Notes under the pieces: generated by a model
What the model was told of the DNA's origin: nothing
The model's database searches: none
The model's input: only the letters and a program-made list of their open reading frames with translations
Source of the DNA: Parafannyhessea umbonata
GTDB taxonomy: Bacteria > Actinomycetota > Coriobacteriia > Coriobacteriales > Atopobiaceae
Length of the DNA stretch: 64,000 nt
Assembly: GCF_900111255.1 (NCBI RefSeq)
Contig: NZ_FOGP01000001.1
Location: 160,894 to 224,893 of the forward strand
Reading direction: 5' to 3'
Translations under genes and position numbers: made by a program
Shown: piece by piece, positions 51,095-60,113 of the stretch
Layout: every line of letters begins with the position of its first letter
How positions within the stretch are numbered: the stretch's first letter is position 1

Positions 51095-52205
51095 TCTTGT
51101 CGTAGGAGGTCTTGTAGTCGTCGAGTGCGTTGCTGATCGCGCCGCCTTCGGCACAGTCGTTCTCGAACGGGTCGGTCAGCAGCTGCGGATAGTAGCTGGG
51201 GTAGTTGTAGCCCAGGTCATAGCGCCAGTAGTAGTTGACCTTGTCCATGGCCTCGAGCAGGCTCGTGTAGCAGCTGCTGATGTTCTGCCAGTCCGCATGG
51301 TACTTGGAGTCGACAGGTAGTTCGGTGGAGTTGACCGCCTCCTGCGCGGCCGTCAGCTCCTGGGTGAGCGCCACGGCATCCGCCGCGTTCTTCTCGCGCA
51401 AGCTCCTGTCGTCCTCGTGGGTGCCTCGGTAGGTCTCGACGGCCTCGTTGACCCTCTTCGCGTCGTTGGTCAGCGTATCGTAGTAGCCCTTGACCGTCTT
51501 GTAGTCCCCGCCCTTGCCCTCGGCCTCGTCGGCCTCCTTGTCGGACTCGCTTTCCTCCTTGGTCTCGGCTTCGCCATTCTTTTGGTCGCTCTGGTCATTC
51601 TGGTCATTCTGGTCCGAGGCGTTGGATTCGTCCTTGCTCTGCGTCTGGCCGTTGACGATGTTGCTGAGGTTGCCCTTCTGCGAGTCGGTGTTCTGAGAAG
51701 TGCACGAGTGAATCAGGATGAACACGACCACCAGGATCGCGAGGGTGACGGCGCCGAAGATCTTGAGGTAGCGGTGCCCGTCACCGTCCCACTCCTCCTC
51801 GACCTGGTAGTGCTTGCCCTTGTGGGGGTCGATGGCCAGAGGAGAGATGATTGTGGGGGCGCTGGGGTCCTCTCCGGCGTCGATCACGGTCGCGGCGTCT
51901 ACGAGCCTGCCGACCTCGTCGTCCTTGGCTGCTTCGTTCGCGAGGGTTGGGTCCTTCTCGCCCTCGAACTCGCCGGAATCGTGGTTGTCGCCATTTGGGC
52001 CTTCCGCGTCGCCCTTCGCATGCTCGTCGTCTGCGTCGACGGCCTGGTTGATGCGGTCCATGATTTGCGTGACCTCGCCAGGGGCCTTCGTCGAGGCGGT
52101 CGGGTCATCTTCAAGCCACGCCTCAAGGCGTGCGCCGCACTCTACGCAGAAGACTTGGCCCTCCTTCAGGGGGGCGCCGCACTGGGGGCAATACTTGAGT
52201 GACAT
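51084..52205 (-). CDS. Zinc-ribbon membrane protein
   Basis: A 373-residue protein. A zinc ribbon opens it (CPQCGAPLKEGQVFCVECG, residues 5-23), then an acidic cytoplasmic linker, one membrane segment (about 152-171, ending in IHSC), a low-complexity Asp/Asn/Gln/Glu linker, and an extracytoplasmic helical domain (about 235-373) with two Cys (SSCY and ENDC) that could form a disulfide. ATG 52205 has GGAG ahead. The zinc ribbon plus a single membrane pass suggests an anchored sensor or envelope protein. It lies downstream of the PASTA gene, perhaps in one operon. Confidence 0.8.
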   Translation of the reverse strand: MSLKYCPQCGAPLKEGQVFCVECGARLEAWLEDDPTASTKAPGEVTQIMDRINQAVDADDEHAKGDAEGPNGDNHDSGEFEGEKDPTLANEAAKDDEVGRLVDAATVIDAGEDPSAPTIISPLAIDPHKGKHYQVEEEWDGDGHRYLKIFGAVTLAILVVVFILIHSCTSQNTDSQKGNLSNIVNGQTQSKDESNASDQNDQNDQSDQKNGEAETKEESESDKEADEAEGKGGDYKTVKGYYDTLTNDAKRVNEAVETYRGTHEDDRSLREKNAADAVALTQELTAAQEAVNSTELPVDSKYHADWQNISSCYTSLLEAMDKVNYYWRYDLGYNYPSYYPQLLTDPFENDCAEGGAISNALDDYKTSYDKIRL

Positions 52206-52358
52206 ATGCTCTCCGATGAGGTTGCTTATAGCTTTGTGTATCGTTTGCAAGCAAGCACACTATACGGCAAAAAGTCGCCTTCTTGCAGTTGACACTGCGT
52301 GGACGTGCAATTTTGCCCTTGGGACGTTGCATGTTCGGTGCCGTCCCGCGCGCCTGCG

Positions 52359-53471
52359 CTACTCCTCGGGCGCCGCGACCACGTGGACCACGACGGTGCT
52401 TCCCACCGAGGCGGTTGTGCCCATGGCCGGCTCGACCGAGTCGACGGTCCCGACGGGGTTATCGGAACTCGTCACGTCGTTTCCTCGCTCGACCACGAGG
52501 CCCATGCCGGTCAGGAGCGTCTTGGCGTCCTCGAACGCCATGCCCTGCAGGTCGGGGATCGTTATGGTCGCCGCGTCGCCCGAGGGCCTCGACGAGCTGC
52601 TGCCGGCGGGCTCGGGACCCGCCGAGATGACCAGGTCGATCTTGGTGCCCTTGGTCTTCTGGCTGCCCGCGATGGGACCCTGGCTGATGACGACGCCCTT
52701 GGCGATTGTGTCGGAGTACGCGTACGTGATGTCGTCCTTCACGAAGAACGACGTGGCCGTGATCTGGTCGAGCGCGTCCTGCTCGCTCAGGCCGACGAGC
52801 ATGGGGACGCGCTGGGTCTCGCTGGAGACCTTGCCCACCATGATCGTCACGGTCCCCATCGTCTCCTCGCCGGAAGACGGCGTGGTGGCGAGGACCCTCC
52901 CGTTGTCGTTGATGCTCTGGGTGTCCTGCTCCTGCACGCTCACCTTGAGGCCCTCTGCCTCGAGCAGGTCGCGCGCGTCCTGCTCGGCATAGCCCACGAC
53001 GTTAGGAACCTGCTTGCGCGTGAGCAGGCCAAAGCCGCCCGTGATGATGGCGGAGGCAATGAGGATTCCGGCGAGAAGTGCCCCCAACAGGGCCACGGCC
53101 CAGTGCGGGAGGCCTGCCTTGGTGGTCTTCGAGGGGGTCTTCGGAGGCAGCTTGTAGTCCGTCTGGGGAACGTAGGGCGTCTCGAAGTCCGCTGCGAGGA
53201 CCGCTCCGGTCGAGTCGTCGTCCGACGGTTCAGCGGGGTCCTCGGGCTCGGCATTGACCTGCGGGTCAGGAAGGGTGCTTGCAAGGGGGTCAGGCACGGC
53301 GTCGGCGCGTGGCGTGGCGCTGGCCGCGGGCGCGGTGGAGTCCGTGGGGGTGGCAGGGGTCGCGAAGGTGGCATCGTCAGAAAGAGGGGAGTCGGACGCG
53401 GGTACGTCGTGTTGCGGAGAGATGACCTCCGGAAGGTTCTCTAGGCCCCTCCTCTCGCGATCGTTCGCCAC
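52359..53471 (-). CDS. PASTA-domain membrane protein without a kinase domain
   Basis: A 370-residue protein starting with GTG (GAAAGGA ahead). Residues 1-115 are a polar, Pro/Ala/Asp-rich cytoplasmic tail; one membrane segment lies near 123-148; three PASTA domains follow outside the cell (about 153-215, 220-285 and 300-370, with VPNVVGYAEQDARDLL, VPMLVGLSEQDALDQI and IPDLQGMAFEDAKTLL). PASTA domains bind peptidoglycan fragments and usually belong to Ser/Thr kinases or penicillin-binding proteins, but neither is present. It may regulate such a kinase or anchor a complex at the wall. Confidence 0.9.
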   Translation of the reverse strand: MANDRERRGLENLPEVISPQHDVPASDSPLSDDATFATPATPTDSTAPAASATPRADAVPDPLASTLPDPQVNAEPEDPAEPSDDDSTGAVLAADFETPYVPQTDYKLPPKTPSKTTKAGLPHWAVALLGALLAGILIASAIITGGFGLLTRKQVPNVVGYAEQDARDLLEAEGLKVSVQEQDTQSINDNGRVLATTPSSGEETMGTVTIMVGKVSSETQRVPMLVGLSEQDALDQITATSFFVKDDITYAYSDTIAKGVVISQGPIAGSQKTKGTKIDLVISAGPEPAGSSSSRPSGDAATITIPDLQGMAFEDAKTLLTGMGLVVERGNDVTSSDNPVGTVDSVEPAMGTTASVGSTVVVHVVAAPEE

Positions 53472-53567
53472 GGATGCGTCCTTTCCTCGTCCTGCAGATT
53501 CGCGCGCATATTGCACAACAACGCAGAATAATACGCTAACTGTCGATAAAAGCCTAATTCGCTTCCG

Positions 53568-54758
53568 TTATTGCAGCATAAGGCCCAGGATGACCCGCAG
53601 CCCATCCTCGAGGCTGGCCAGGTCCACCCATTCGTCGCGCGTATGTAGAAGGGCTCCGCGAACCGTGCCGACGGTGTTTGCGGGGATACCCAGGGACAGT
53701 GGGATGTTCGCGTCGGTCGAGGCGGGCGAGGGGTCGGGCTCCTCGCCGGTGACCTCGCGGATGATGCGCTCGGTCGCCTCGCTCATGCGACCGAGCTCCT
53801 CCTGGTCGACATCGCCGGTGCCGGGGCGGATGCCCAGGGTGCTTACGCGCAGCCCCGCCTCGGGGGCGTCGTCTGCGTGGGACAGGGCCTCGCCTCTGCG
53901 CGACACCACGCCTGCGAAGTGGGAGCGCGCCTCCTTGAGGGCGAGGGCTGACGTCGAGCGGAACTCGAAGCGCAACCGTGCCCTTGAGGCGATGGAGTTC
54001 ACGCTCGTCCCGCCCTCGATGGTTCCCGCGTTGATCGTGATGGGGGTGCCGTCGGAGCCCTCGCGCGGCATGGTCTCGTAGAGCTCCTGAACGAGTCCGC
54101 TGAGCTCGACGATGGCGTTGGGTCGGCCGAAGTCGTGGTAGGAGTGGCCGCCCTGGCAGTGGGCCTCGACCTCGTAGCGCTCCGAACCCACCGCCTCGCT
54201 GATGCACTGCGGAAGGTACAGGTCGAAGGAGTAGAAGCGCTCGATGCGTTCGGCGTAGCGCTCGAAGAGCGCGCGCGTCCCGGCGAGGTTCCCGAGGCCC
54301 TCCTCGCAGGAGTTCGCGACTATCAGGAGGTCGTGACCCTTGGTGGCGCGCTCGAGGGCTGCCTCGTCCTGAAGCAGCAGCTTGGTCGCCATAAGAAGTC
54401 CCGCAAGGTTGGCGGTGTCGTCGCCGACGCCCGGGGCGTACATGCGTCCGCCTTCCTCGCGCACGGGCAGCGCGTCGACGTCGGGAAAGACTACGTCCAT
54501 GTGGGCGGCAAACACCACGAGCGGTCGTAGGTCCGGCGTCGCGCCCTTGGGCGCGAGGTGGCAGATCACGTTGCTCGCATGGTCTATCTCGACCTCGCGC
54601 GCTCCCTCCTCGCGAAGCCAGCTTGCGACGAGGCTCGCCCTTTCCTGCTCGTGTCCCGATGGCGCCGGAATGGTCGCGAGCGTGCGAAGGAGGTCCTTCT
54701 CGCCCTGCTGTGCGGCGCGTGCGTACGTTCGTATTGTCTCTGTTATCGTGCTGTCCAT
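53568..54758 (-). CDS. M20 family metallopeptidase
   Basis: A 396-residue zinc peptidase or amidohydrolase of the peptidase T/dipeptidase type. Metal ligands are seen in FAAHMDVVFPD (near 83-93), GVGDDTANLAG (near 111), and NSCEEGLGN (near 148; the second Glu is the base). A dimerisation lid follows, about 200-300 (AHCQGGHSYHDFGRPNA). ATG 54758 has GGAGGG ahead. It lies 78 bases after glpK on the same strand and before the PASTA gene. It likely releases amino acids from short peptides. Confidence 0.93.
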   Translation of the reverse strand: MDSTITETIRTYARAAQQGEKDLLRTLATIPAPSGHEQERASLVASWLREEGAREVEIDHASNVICHLAPKGATPDLRPLVVFAAHMDVVFPDVDALPVREEGGRMYAPGVGDDTANLAGLLMATKLLLQDEAALERATKGHDLLIVANSCEEGLGNLAGTRALFERYAERIERFYSFDLYLPQCISEAVGSERYEVEAHCQGGHSYHDFGRPNAIVELSGLVQELYETMPREGSDGTPITINAGTIEGGTSVNSIASRARLRFEFRSTSALALKEARSHFAGVVSRRGEALSHADDAPEAGLRVSTLGIRPGTGDVDQEELGRMSEATERIIREVTGEEPDPSPASTDANIPLSLGIPANTVGTVRGALLHTRDEWVDLASLEDGLRVILGLMLQ

Positions 54759-54836
54759 GTTTCCCTCCACGAGATTGCCCACAGACAGCCTACTCGTTTG
54801 CCGACCGGCATGTCTGTGACCTCGCGGAGAGTGCGG

Positions 54837-56327
54837 CTAGAGGGCGCGCCCGACCGCCGTCCTCCAGCCCGCCAGGAGCTCGTCGGCTCGTGCCTGGTCC
54901 ATGTTCGGCCCGAACACGTCGTCTGTCGACCGCAGAGAGCGAAGCTCGTCCGTTCCGGACCAGAACCCGCTCGCGAGTCCCGCCAGGTAGGCCGCGCCCA
55001 GCGACGTCGTCTCGATGTTCTGCGGGCGCCGTATGCGCGTTTGGAGGACGTCTGCCTGGAACTGCATGAGGAAGTCGTTCTGCGATGCGCCGCCGTCCAC
55101 GTTGAGCGTCTTCAGGGCAACCCCGGCGTCGTACTCCATGGCGCGCGCCAAGTCGCAGGTCTGGTAGGCGAGCGCTTCGAGCGCAGCGCGCGCTATGTGG
55201 GCGGGGGTGGTGCCGCGCGTGAGACCGCAGATGAGCCCGCGCGCGTCCGGCTGCCACCAGGGCGCGCCCAGCCCGGTGAACGCGGGGACGATGTAGACGC
55301 CACCCGTGTCCGGCACGCTCTTCGCCAGAAACTCCGTCTCCTGGACGCTGCGAATTAGGTGGAGCTCGTCGCGCAGCCACTGTATGAGGGCGCCCGCGAC
55401 GAAGACGCTCCCCTCGAAGGCGTACTCTACCTCACTCACCGAGGGTGGGGAGGCGACGATCGTGGTCACGAGGTTGTTGCGCGAGGTGGCGGCGGTCGCC
55501 CCCGTGTGCATGAGCAGGAAGCAGCCCGTGCCGTAGGTGCTCTTGGCCTGGCCGGCCTCGAAGCAGCACTGCCCGAAGAGGGCGGCCTGCTGGTCTCCGG
55601 CCACGCCGCAGATGGGAATGCCTGCGGGAATGCCGGGGTAGCTCGTCTCGCCAAAGGGCGAAGCCGAGGGCCGTACCTCGGGCAGCATCTCCGTCGGCAC
55701 GCCGAAGAGCTCCAGAAGCTCCGGGTCCCAGCGGCACTCATGGATGTCGTAGAGCATCGTGCGACTAGCGTTGGTGCGGTCGGTCGCGTGGACAAGTCCG
55801 CCTGTGAGCACCCATACCAGCCAGGTGTCGACGGTGCCAAAGAGCAGCTCTCCCGCCTCGGCGCGCTCGCGGGCGCCCTCGACGTTGTCCAGCAGCCACT
55901 TTATTTTGCTAGCCGAGAAGTACGCGTCAGGCAGGAGCCCGGTCTTCTGCCGGACCATGCGTCTGACGTCCTCGGAGCCGCAGAGCTCGTCGACCATCTG
56001 GGCCGTTCGGCGGCACTGCCACACGATGGCGTTTGCGATAGGCTCTCCGGTGGCGGGGTCCCACACGATGGTCGTCTCGCGCTGGTTGTCGATTCCGATG
56101 GCGGCCACGTTCTCTCGAGAGAGACCGTGCCTGTTAATGAGCTCGGTCAACGCGCCCAGCTGGGAGAGCAGGATCTCGTGCGGGTTGTGCTCGACCCATC
56201 CCGGCTGAGGATAGATTTGCTCGAACGTCCTCTGGACGCAGTCGACCATGGCGCCCGTCCTGTCGATGAGGACCGCCCTCGACGAGGTGGTTCCCTGGTC
56301 GAGGGCGATGACGTAGCGCTCGGCCAT
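54837..56327 (-). CDS. glpK: Glycerol kinase
   Basis: A 496-residue kinase making glycerol-3-phosphate. Family landmarks are the N-terminal ALDQGTTSSRAVLID, the GIDNQRETTIVWD segment near 76-88, the DRTNASRTMLYDI segment near 178-190, GDQQAALFGQ near 240, and GLGAPWW near 340. Length and motifs match active GlpK. It starts one base after the stop of the lipase gene, so the two are coupled: the lipase frees glycerol from monoacylglycerol and the kinase traps it. Confidence 0.97.
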   Translation of the reverse strand: MAERYVIALDQGTTSSRAVLIDRTGAMVDCVQRTFEQIYPQPGWVEHNPHEILLSQLGALTELINRHGLSRENVAAIGIDNQRETTIVWDPATGEPIANAIVWQCRRTAQMVDELCGSEDVRRMVRQKTGLLPDAYFSASKIKWLLDNVEGARERAEAGELLFGTVDTWLVWVLTGGLVHATDRTNASRTMLYDIHECRWDPELLELFGVPTEMLPEVRPSASPFGETSYPGIPAGIPICGVAGDQQAALFGQCCFEAGQAKSTYGTGCFLLMHTGATAATSRNNLVTTIVASPPSVSEVEYAFEGSVFVAGALIQWLRDELHLIRSVQETEFLAKSVPDTGGVYIVPAFTGLGAPWWQPDARGLICGLTRGTTPAHIARAALEALAYQTCDLARAMEYDAGVALKTLNVDGGASQNDFLMQFQADVLQTRIRRPQNIETTSLGAAYLAGLASGFWSGTDELRSLRSTDDVFGPNMDQARADELLAGWRTAVGRAL

Positions 56328-56328
56328 G

Positions 56329-57303
56329 CTAGTCCTTTCCGATGCGGGACTCGACCCACTCGAGGATGTCCTCGTAGACCACGTCGTTGCTCTTCTCGTT
56401 CAGAATCTCGTGTCGCATGCCGGGGTAGAGCTTGCAGCTGACGTCTGTCGACCCGGCGCTCTTTGCGAGGTCGGCGGCGGCCGTCACGCCGTCTCCGTTG
56501 TCGCCTACGGGGTCCTCGGCACCCGAGACGAACAGCAGGGGCAGCTCGTGCGGGACACGCTGGGCGCAGGCGGGCGAGCAGGTGGTCGCCGTGAGGTCGA
56601 GCATCATGGCGTAGCCGCCCGCGGAAAACATGAACCCGCAGTCCTCGTCGGCAAGGTAGCGCTCGATGTTCTCGCGGTTGTACGAGATCCAGTCGTAGGG
56701 GGTCTTAGCGTCCTTGACCGCCTTCGAGAACGCCCCGTCGACAAGACCATGCAGCAGCGCGCTCTTGTGGTCTGCGCCGCGGGTGCGGCAGATGGCGCGC
56801 GCGAGGGTGCGGCCGGCGGCGGAGGTGGCCACGGGCACGAATCCCGTGCCACACAGGATCGCTCCCGCGAGGCCCCTGCCGTAGTCGGCGATGTAGTTGC
56901 GAACGACGTAGCTTCCCATGGAGTGGCCGAACACAAAGTAGGGCGTGCCGTTCTGGACATGCGGCGTGACGAGCCGGCGCAGGCGCTCGACGTCCTCGAC
57001 GATGGCCTGACGACCGTAGGGAGGGATGCAGCCCCTGCGCTCGCGTGCGACACTCGAGCCGTGGCCGATGTGGTTGTGGCCGCAGACGAGAAAGCCTCTA
57101 CCCACCAGGAATCGTGCGAAGTCGTCGTAGCGCTCTATGTGCTCGCACATGCCGTGCACCAGCTGGACCACGGCCCTTGGGGCCACCGTGGTCTTGAGGG
57201 GGTCCTCCGTCCACCAAATGGACCCTCGGATGGTGGAGCTTCCGTCTGCCGAGTCGTACTTCAGGCCGAAGCGCTGCGGTTCGCCGTAGTTGTCCTGGGG
57301 CAT
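56329..57303 (-). CDS. Monoacylglycerol-lipase-like alpha/beta hydrolase
   Basis: A 324-residue serine hydrolase. The nucleophile lies in FGHSMGSYV near 124-132, the oxyanion-type loop is VQLVHGMCEHIERYDDFA near 46-63, the acid is in VSGAEDPVGD near 262, and the His is in YPGMRHEILNE near 298. The lid and N-terminal motif resemble monoacylglycerol lipases and YhaQ-like lysophospholipases. ATG 57303 has GGAGGA ahead; an earlier in-frame ATG lies within the ribosome site. It heads the operon with glpK. No signal peptide is seen, so its substrate should enter the cell first. Confidence 0.9.
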   Translation of the reverse strand: MPQDNYGEPQRFGLKYDSADGSSTIRGSIWWTEDPLKTTVAPRAVVQLVHGMCEHIERYDDFARFLVGRGFLVCGHNHIGHGSSVARERRGCIPPYGRQAIVEDVERLRRLVTPHVQNGTPYFVFGHSMGSYVVRNYIADYGRGLAGAILCGTGFVPVATSAAGRTLARAICRTRGADHKSALLHGLVDGAFSKAVKDAKTPYDWISYNRENIERYLADEDCGFMFSAGGYAMMLDLTATTCSPACAQRVPHELPLLFVSGAEDPVGDNGDGVTAAADLAKSAGSTDVSCKLYPGMRHEILNEKSNDVVYEDILEWVESRIGKD

Positions 57304-57521
57304 GGCAAGATCCTCCTGCATTTGGGGTGCGTTTCGTCGCGTGAGGTTGCTACAGTTTACGTAGTATATGCGGTCGCGAACCCGTGCCCGCGGCGCATTT
57401 GGCGAGCCGCTCCTATGATTCGCCGTACGGCGAGGCCTTGTGCGCCCTGCTCACCCGCGACGGTGTTTGCCTGCATCGGTGGTTCGCCTATGACACGCCC
57501 GCCAAGCTACGCCACGCCCGC

Positions 57522-58364
57522 CTAGAGGACCTGCACGTCCGTGAGGGCCCTTCCTCTTGGGGTGGGCGAGAGGGGCGTGGCCCCCTCAGCCGAAAGCGGG
57601 CCGTCCGAGGCGATTACCACGTTGTTGTCGATGGCGTGCGGCTCGTCCGGGGCCATGGGGAGCACGAGCACGTTCTCGAACTGGGTCCGGAGCGCGGCGC
57701 AGACGTCCCGAATGAGCTGGGAGTGCGAGCCGCTGAGGGCCGAGACGACGTTCGTCAGGTAGATGCCGTCGTCGGTCAGGTTCGCCCGCAGCTCCCGCGC
57801 GCCCTCGACCGTGGTGAGGGTCATGAGCGGCTTCTCGTGAGCGAAGCAGTCGTTGAAGATGAGGTCGTAGCGATCTTTTTTCTTGGGGCTGTCGAGAAAT
57901 GCCCGCGCGTCCAGGTGATGGATGCGAAGGGACGCATCGGGGTCCTGGGCGGCCAGGCGCTCGGCTCGGTCGAGGAAGAACCACTCGCGCGCGAGTTCGG
58001 TCATCCTGGGATCGATCTCCACCACGTCGACCGAAAGGCCGCCGTGGTGCGTGAGGAGGTGCTTGGGGTAGGCATAGCCCCCGCCGCCCAGTACCAGGAT
58101 CCTGGACGCCTGTGGCCTCTGCATGAAGGCGCATTCGTAGGCGCGGTGGTAGGGGAAGGCCAGTTCGCTCCATCCCTCGTCGAGATAGGTCGCGCTCTGC
58201 CAGGTTCCGTCGACGTCCAGGACGCGCAGGGGCAGCCCGTCGGGGTCCTGCGTCGCCAGCACGCGGACGGTCCCGAACAACGCGGGGCGCTCGCAGAGCA
58301 CCTCGCTCTTGGGGGATTCGCAGCGGCGTAGCCACGAAAAGAGCCACTCGAGCGCGATGGGCAT
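57522..58364 (-). CDS. Spermidine-synthase-like methyltransferase-fold protein
   Basis: A 280-residue protein of the polyamine synthase fold. The nucleotide loop ILVLGGGGYAYPKHLLTHH is near 86-104, the acid loop VDVVEIDPRM near 110-119, and NDCFAHEKP near 165. These fit the SpeE family and its orphan relatives. The DDxxY/gatekeeper residues of true SpeE are not clear, so it may act on another substrate. It lies alone between short intergenic regions. Confidence 0.83.
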   Translation of the reverse strand: MPIALEWLFSWLRRCESPKSEVLCERPALFGTVRVLATQDPDGLPLRVLDVDGTWQSATYLDEGWSELAFPYHRAYECAFMQRPQASRILVLGGGGYAYPKHLLTHHGGLSVDVVEIDPRMTELAREWFFLDRAERLAAQDPDASLRIHHLDARAFLDSPKKKDRYDLIFNDCFAHEKPLMTLTTVEGARELRANLTDDGIYLTNVVSALSGSHSQLIRDVCAALRTQFENVLVLPMAPDEPHAIDNNVVIASDGPLSAEGATPLSPTPRGRALTDVQVL

Positions 58365-58541
58365 GTCCTTCTCTCCTTCTTTCGTACGTGGGACTATCGT
58401 ATCCGAACGCCGGGGCGTCGGCCCGCTCGTGCGCGTGGCGTCCTGTGCTTAAGGGCCCCGGCCTGCGCCCCGCTCGCGAAAAAAGGCAAGCTTCCTGCGG
58501 CATTGTGCGGCCGTGGGCCGCCCCTGCGTGCGAATATGGAC

Positions 58542-58565
58542 GCGCGGGGCCCGATCGCCCCGCGC
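58542..58565. repeat. GC-rich inverted repeat
   Basis: GCGCGGGGC (58542-58550) and GCCCCGCGC (58557-58565) form a perfect 9-bp stem with loop CCGATC, about 75 bases before the small Cys protein. No T run on either side; possibly an operator or leader hairpin. Confidence 0.5.
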
Positions 58566-58638
58566 CTTGCGCGGCCCTAGAATGGGCCCCGGACGTTGCC
58601 TGCCGAGTACAGTGGCGCTGCCACGGAGAGGACGCGAT

Positions 58639-58920
58639 ATGGGACTTCACTGCACCGATTGCCTGTACGGTTCGTTCTCGTTCAACGAGGAGTATGGCAA
58701 GTACCAGGGGTCCTGCAGCCGAGGCTACACGCTTGCCGACCCGCACTTGACCAAGGATCCCGAAAGGCGCTTTGCCGACCACCCCTCCAAGCTCGTCCCG
58801 GTGGTCGATCCGTACGGGGCCGAGTACCTGAGGACCGACAACATCTGCAAACGCTTCCTGAGGCCGACCCAGGGGACCGTGGACGAACCCGGTCGCAAGA
58901 AGCGCTGGGGGATGCTATAG
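58639..58920 (+). CDS. Small Cys-containing protein of unknown function
   Basis: A 93-residue soluble protein I do not recognise. Four Cys are present: CTDC near residues 5-8, SCSRG near 24, and ICKRF near 75. They could hold zinc or an iron-sulfur cluster. Aromatic and charged residues are frequent (YGSFSFNEEYGKY). ATG 58639 has GGAGAGG (58625-58631) ahead. That ribosome site is exactly complementary to seven bases (CCTCTCC) of the shared small-RNA loop, so it is a candidate target; this is inference from a short match. Confidence 0.65.
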   Translation: MGLHCTDCLYGSFSFNEEYGKYQGSCSRGYTLADPHLTKDPERRFADHPSKLVPVVDPYGAEYLRTDNICKRFLRPTQGTVDEPGRKKRWGML

Positions 58921-58984
58921 CCTCTCGCGCCGGCGGGGTTCGCCTTGCCCCCCCACGTCCGACCTTGCGCGGCAGATAACATGA

Positions 58985-59020
58985 GCGGGCGGCCCGAGAC
59001 CGTGGTCTCGGGCCGCCCGC
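58985..59020. terminator. Bidirectional terminator before mscL end
   Basis: A perfect 17-bp stem (58985-59001 with 59004-59020), followed on the plus strand by ATCTTCTT. The loop is only two bases, so the tip must open. Confidence 0.8.
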
Positions 59021-59064
59021 ATCTTCTTGCGTCACGGTCGCATGCGCGACCCCGCGACGGGCCT

Positions 59065-59502
59065 CTACTTGGAGCCCTTTGCGCCTCCGGGAATCTCGCC
59101 GCCGCAGTGGGGGCAACGGGTAGCGCCCTCCTTCACGACCTCAAGGCAGTGCGGGCAGATGGGCACGGGAGCAGCCTCCTCCTGCTGGTGGCCGGTCAGC
59201 TTCGCCGTGGTCTCCTCAAGTTTGTTGACGCTCTTGACCAGCATGAACACGATGAGGGCGACAATCAGGAAGTTAATGATCGCGCTGATGAAGGCACCGA
59301 AGTCGATGGAGGTTCCCGGAACGACCAGACCCGAGACCTCGGTGCCGCCGCCCGTGATCAGGGTGATGAACGGGTTGATGATGTTGTCGGTCAGCGAGGT
59401 GACTATGGCTGTGAAGGCACCGCCGATGATGACGCCGACGGCCATGTCCATCACGTTGCCGCGCAGGACGAACTCTTTGAACTCAGATGCGAACTTTTTC
59501 AA
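59065..59502 (-). CDS. mscL: Large-conductance mechanosensitive channel with C-terminal zinc ribbon
   Basis: A 145-residue channel that opens under membrane tension and saves the cell from osmotic shock. The N-terminal helix and first membrane segment ([34 protein letters not shown]) and the second membrane segment near 70-92 match MscL. Instead of the usual charged C-terminal helix alone, the end carries a zinc ribbon (CPHC near 116-119 and CPHC near 131-134). Its role may be to bind metal or a partner. It is transcribed alone. Confidence 0.94.
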   Translation of the reverse strand: MKKFASEFKEFVLRGNVMDMAVGVIIGGAFTAIVTSLTDNIINPFITLITGGGTEVSGLVVPGTSIDFGAFISAIINFLIVALIVFMLVKSVNKLEETTAKLTGHQQEEAAPVPICPHCLEVVKEGATRCPHCGGEIPGGAKGSK

Positions 59503-59554
59503 GGCAGGCTCCCTTCAGACGCACTTGGCACACCGTGATGCTATCGCAAAACGA

Positions 59555-59598
59555 CGCCCCGTCGCTGACGACGTATGACAATCGTCAGCGACGGGGCG
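59555..59598 (-). terminator. Intrinsic terminator of the M32-dtd operon
   Basis: A perfect 17-bp stem (59555-59571 with 59582-59598) followed on the minus strand by TCGTTTT. Confidence 0.88.
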
Positions 59599-59631
59599 GT
59601 ATGCGTGCTATCTTGGGCCCGGTGCCGGTGA

Positions 59632-60102
59632 CTAGGAGCTCTGGTGGCGGGGCCTCGTGAGTTCGTCGGTATCGAGCCAGATGGTGACGGGGCCGTCGTT
59701 CGTGAGAGAGACCTGCATGTCTGCACCGAAGCGGCCACGACCCACGTGGCGCACGTCCTTCTCGGCGAGGCTGCAGAACCGCTCGTAGAGCTCGTTGCCA
59801 AGCTCGGGTCCCGCGGCATCCACGAAGGAGGGGCGACGTCCGCGGCGACAGTCTGCGTAGAGCGTGAACTGGCTGATGACCAGCACCTCTCCGTCGACCT
59901 GACCGAGCGAGAGGTTCATCTTGCCCTCACCGTCGTCGAAGACGCGTAGGCCGAAGATCTTGCTCCACAGGAGCTGAGCGAGTTCGGACGTGTCCTGCGG
60001 GCCGACCCCCAGAAGCACGACGAAGCCTTGGCCGCAGCTGCCTGCGACTTTGCCGCCTATGGTCACCTTCGCGTCTGACACGCGCTGTATGCAGGCTCGC
60101 AT
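59632..60102 (-). CDS. dtd: D-aminoacyl-tRNA deacylase
   Basis: A 156-residue enzyme that removes D-amino acids and glycine from mischarged tRNA. The active motifs are SQFTLYAD near residues 77-84 and NDGPVTIWLD near 133-142 (usual NxGPVT). The opening MRACIQRVSDAKVTIGG is typical. It lies 11 bases after the M32 carboxypeptidase gene on the same strand, so both are on one transcript ending at the terminator at 59555. Confidence 0.96.
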   Translation of the reverse strand: MRACIQRVSDAKVTIGGKVAGSCGQGFVVLLGVGPQDTSELAQLLWSKIFGLRVFDDGEGKMNLSLGQVDGEVLVISQFTLYADCRRGRRPSFVDAAGPELGNELYERFCSLAEKDVRHVGRGRFGADMQVSLTNDGPVTIWLDTDELTRPRHQSS

Positions 60103-60113
60103 GGACCTGCCTC

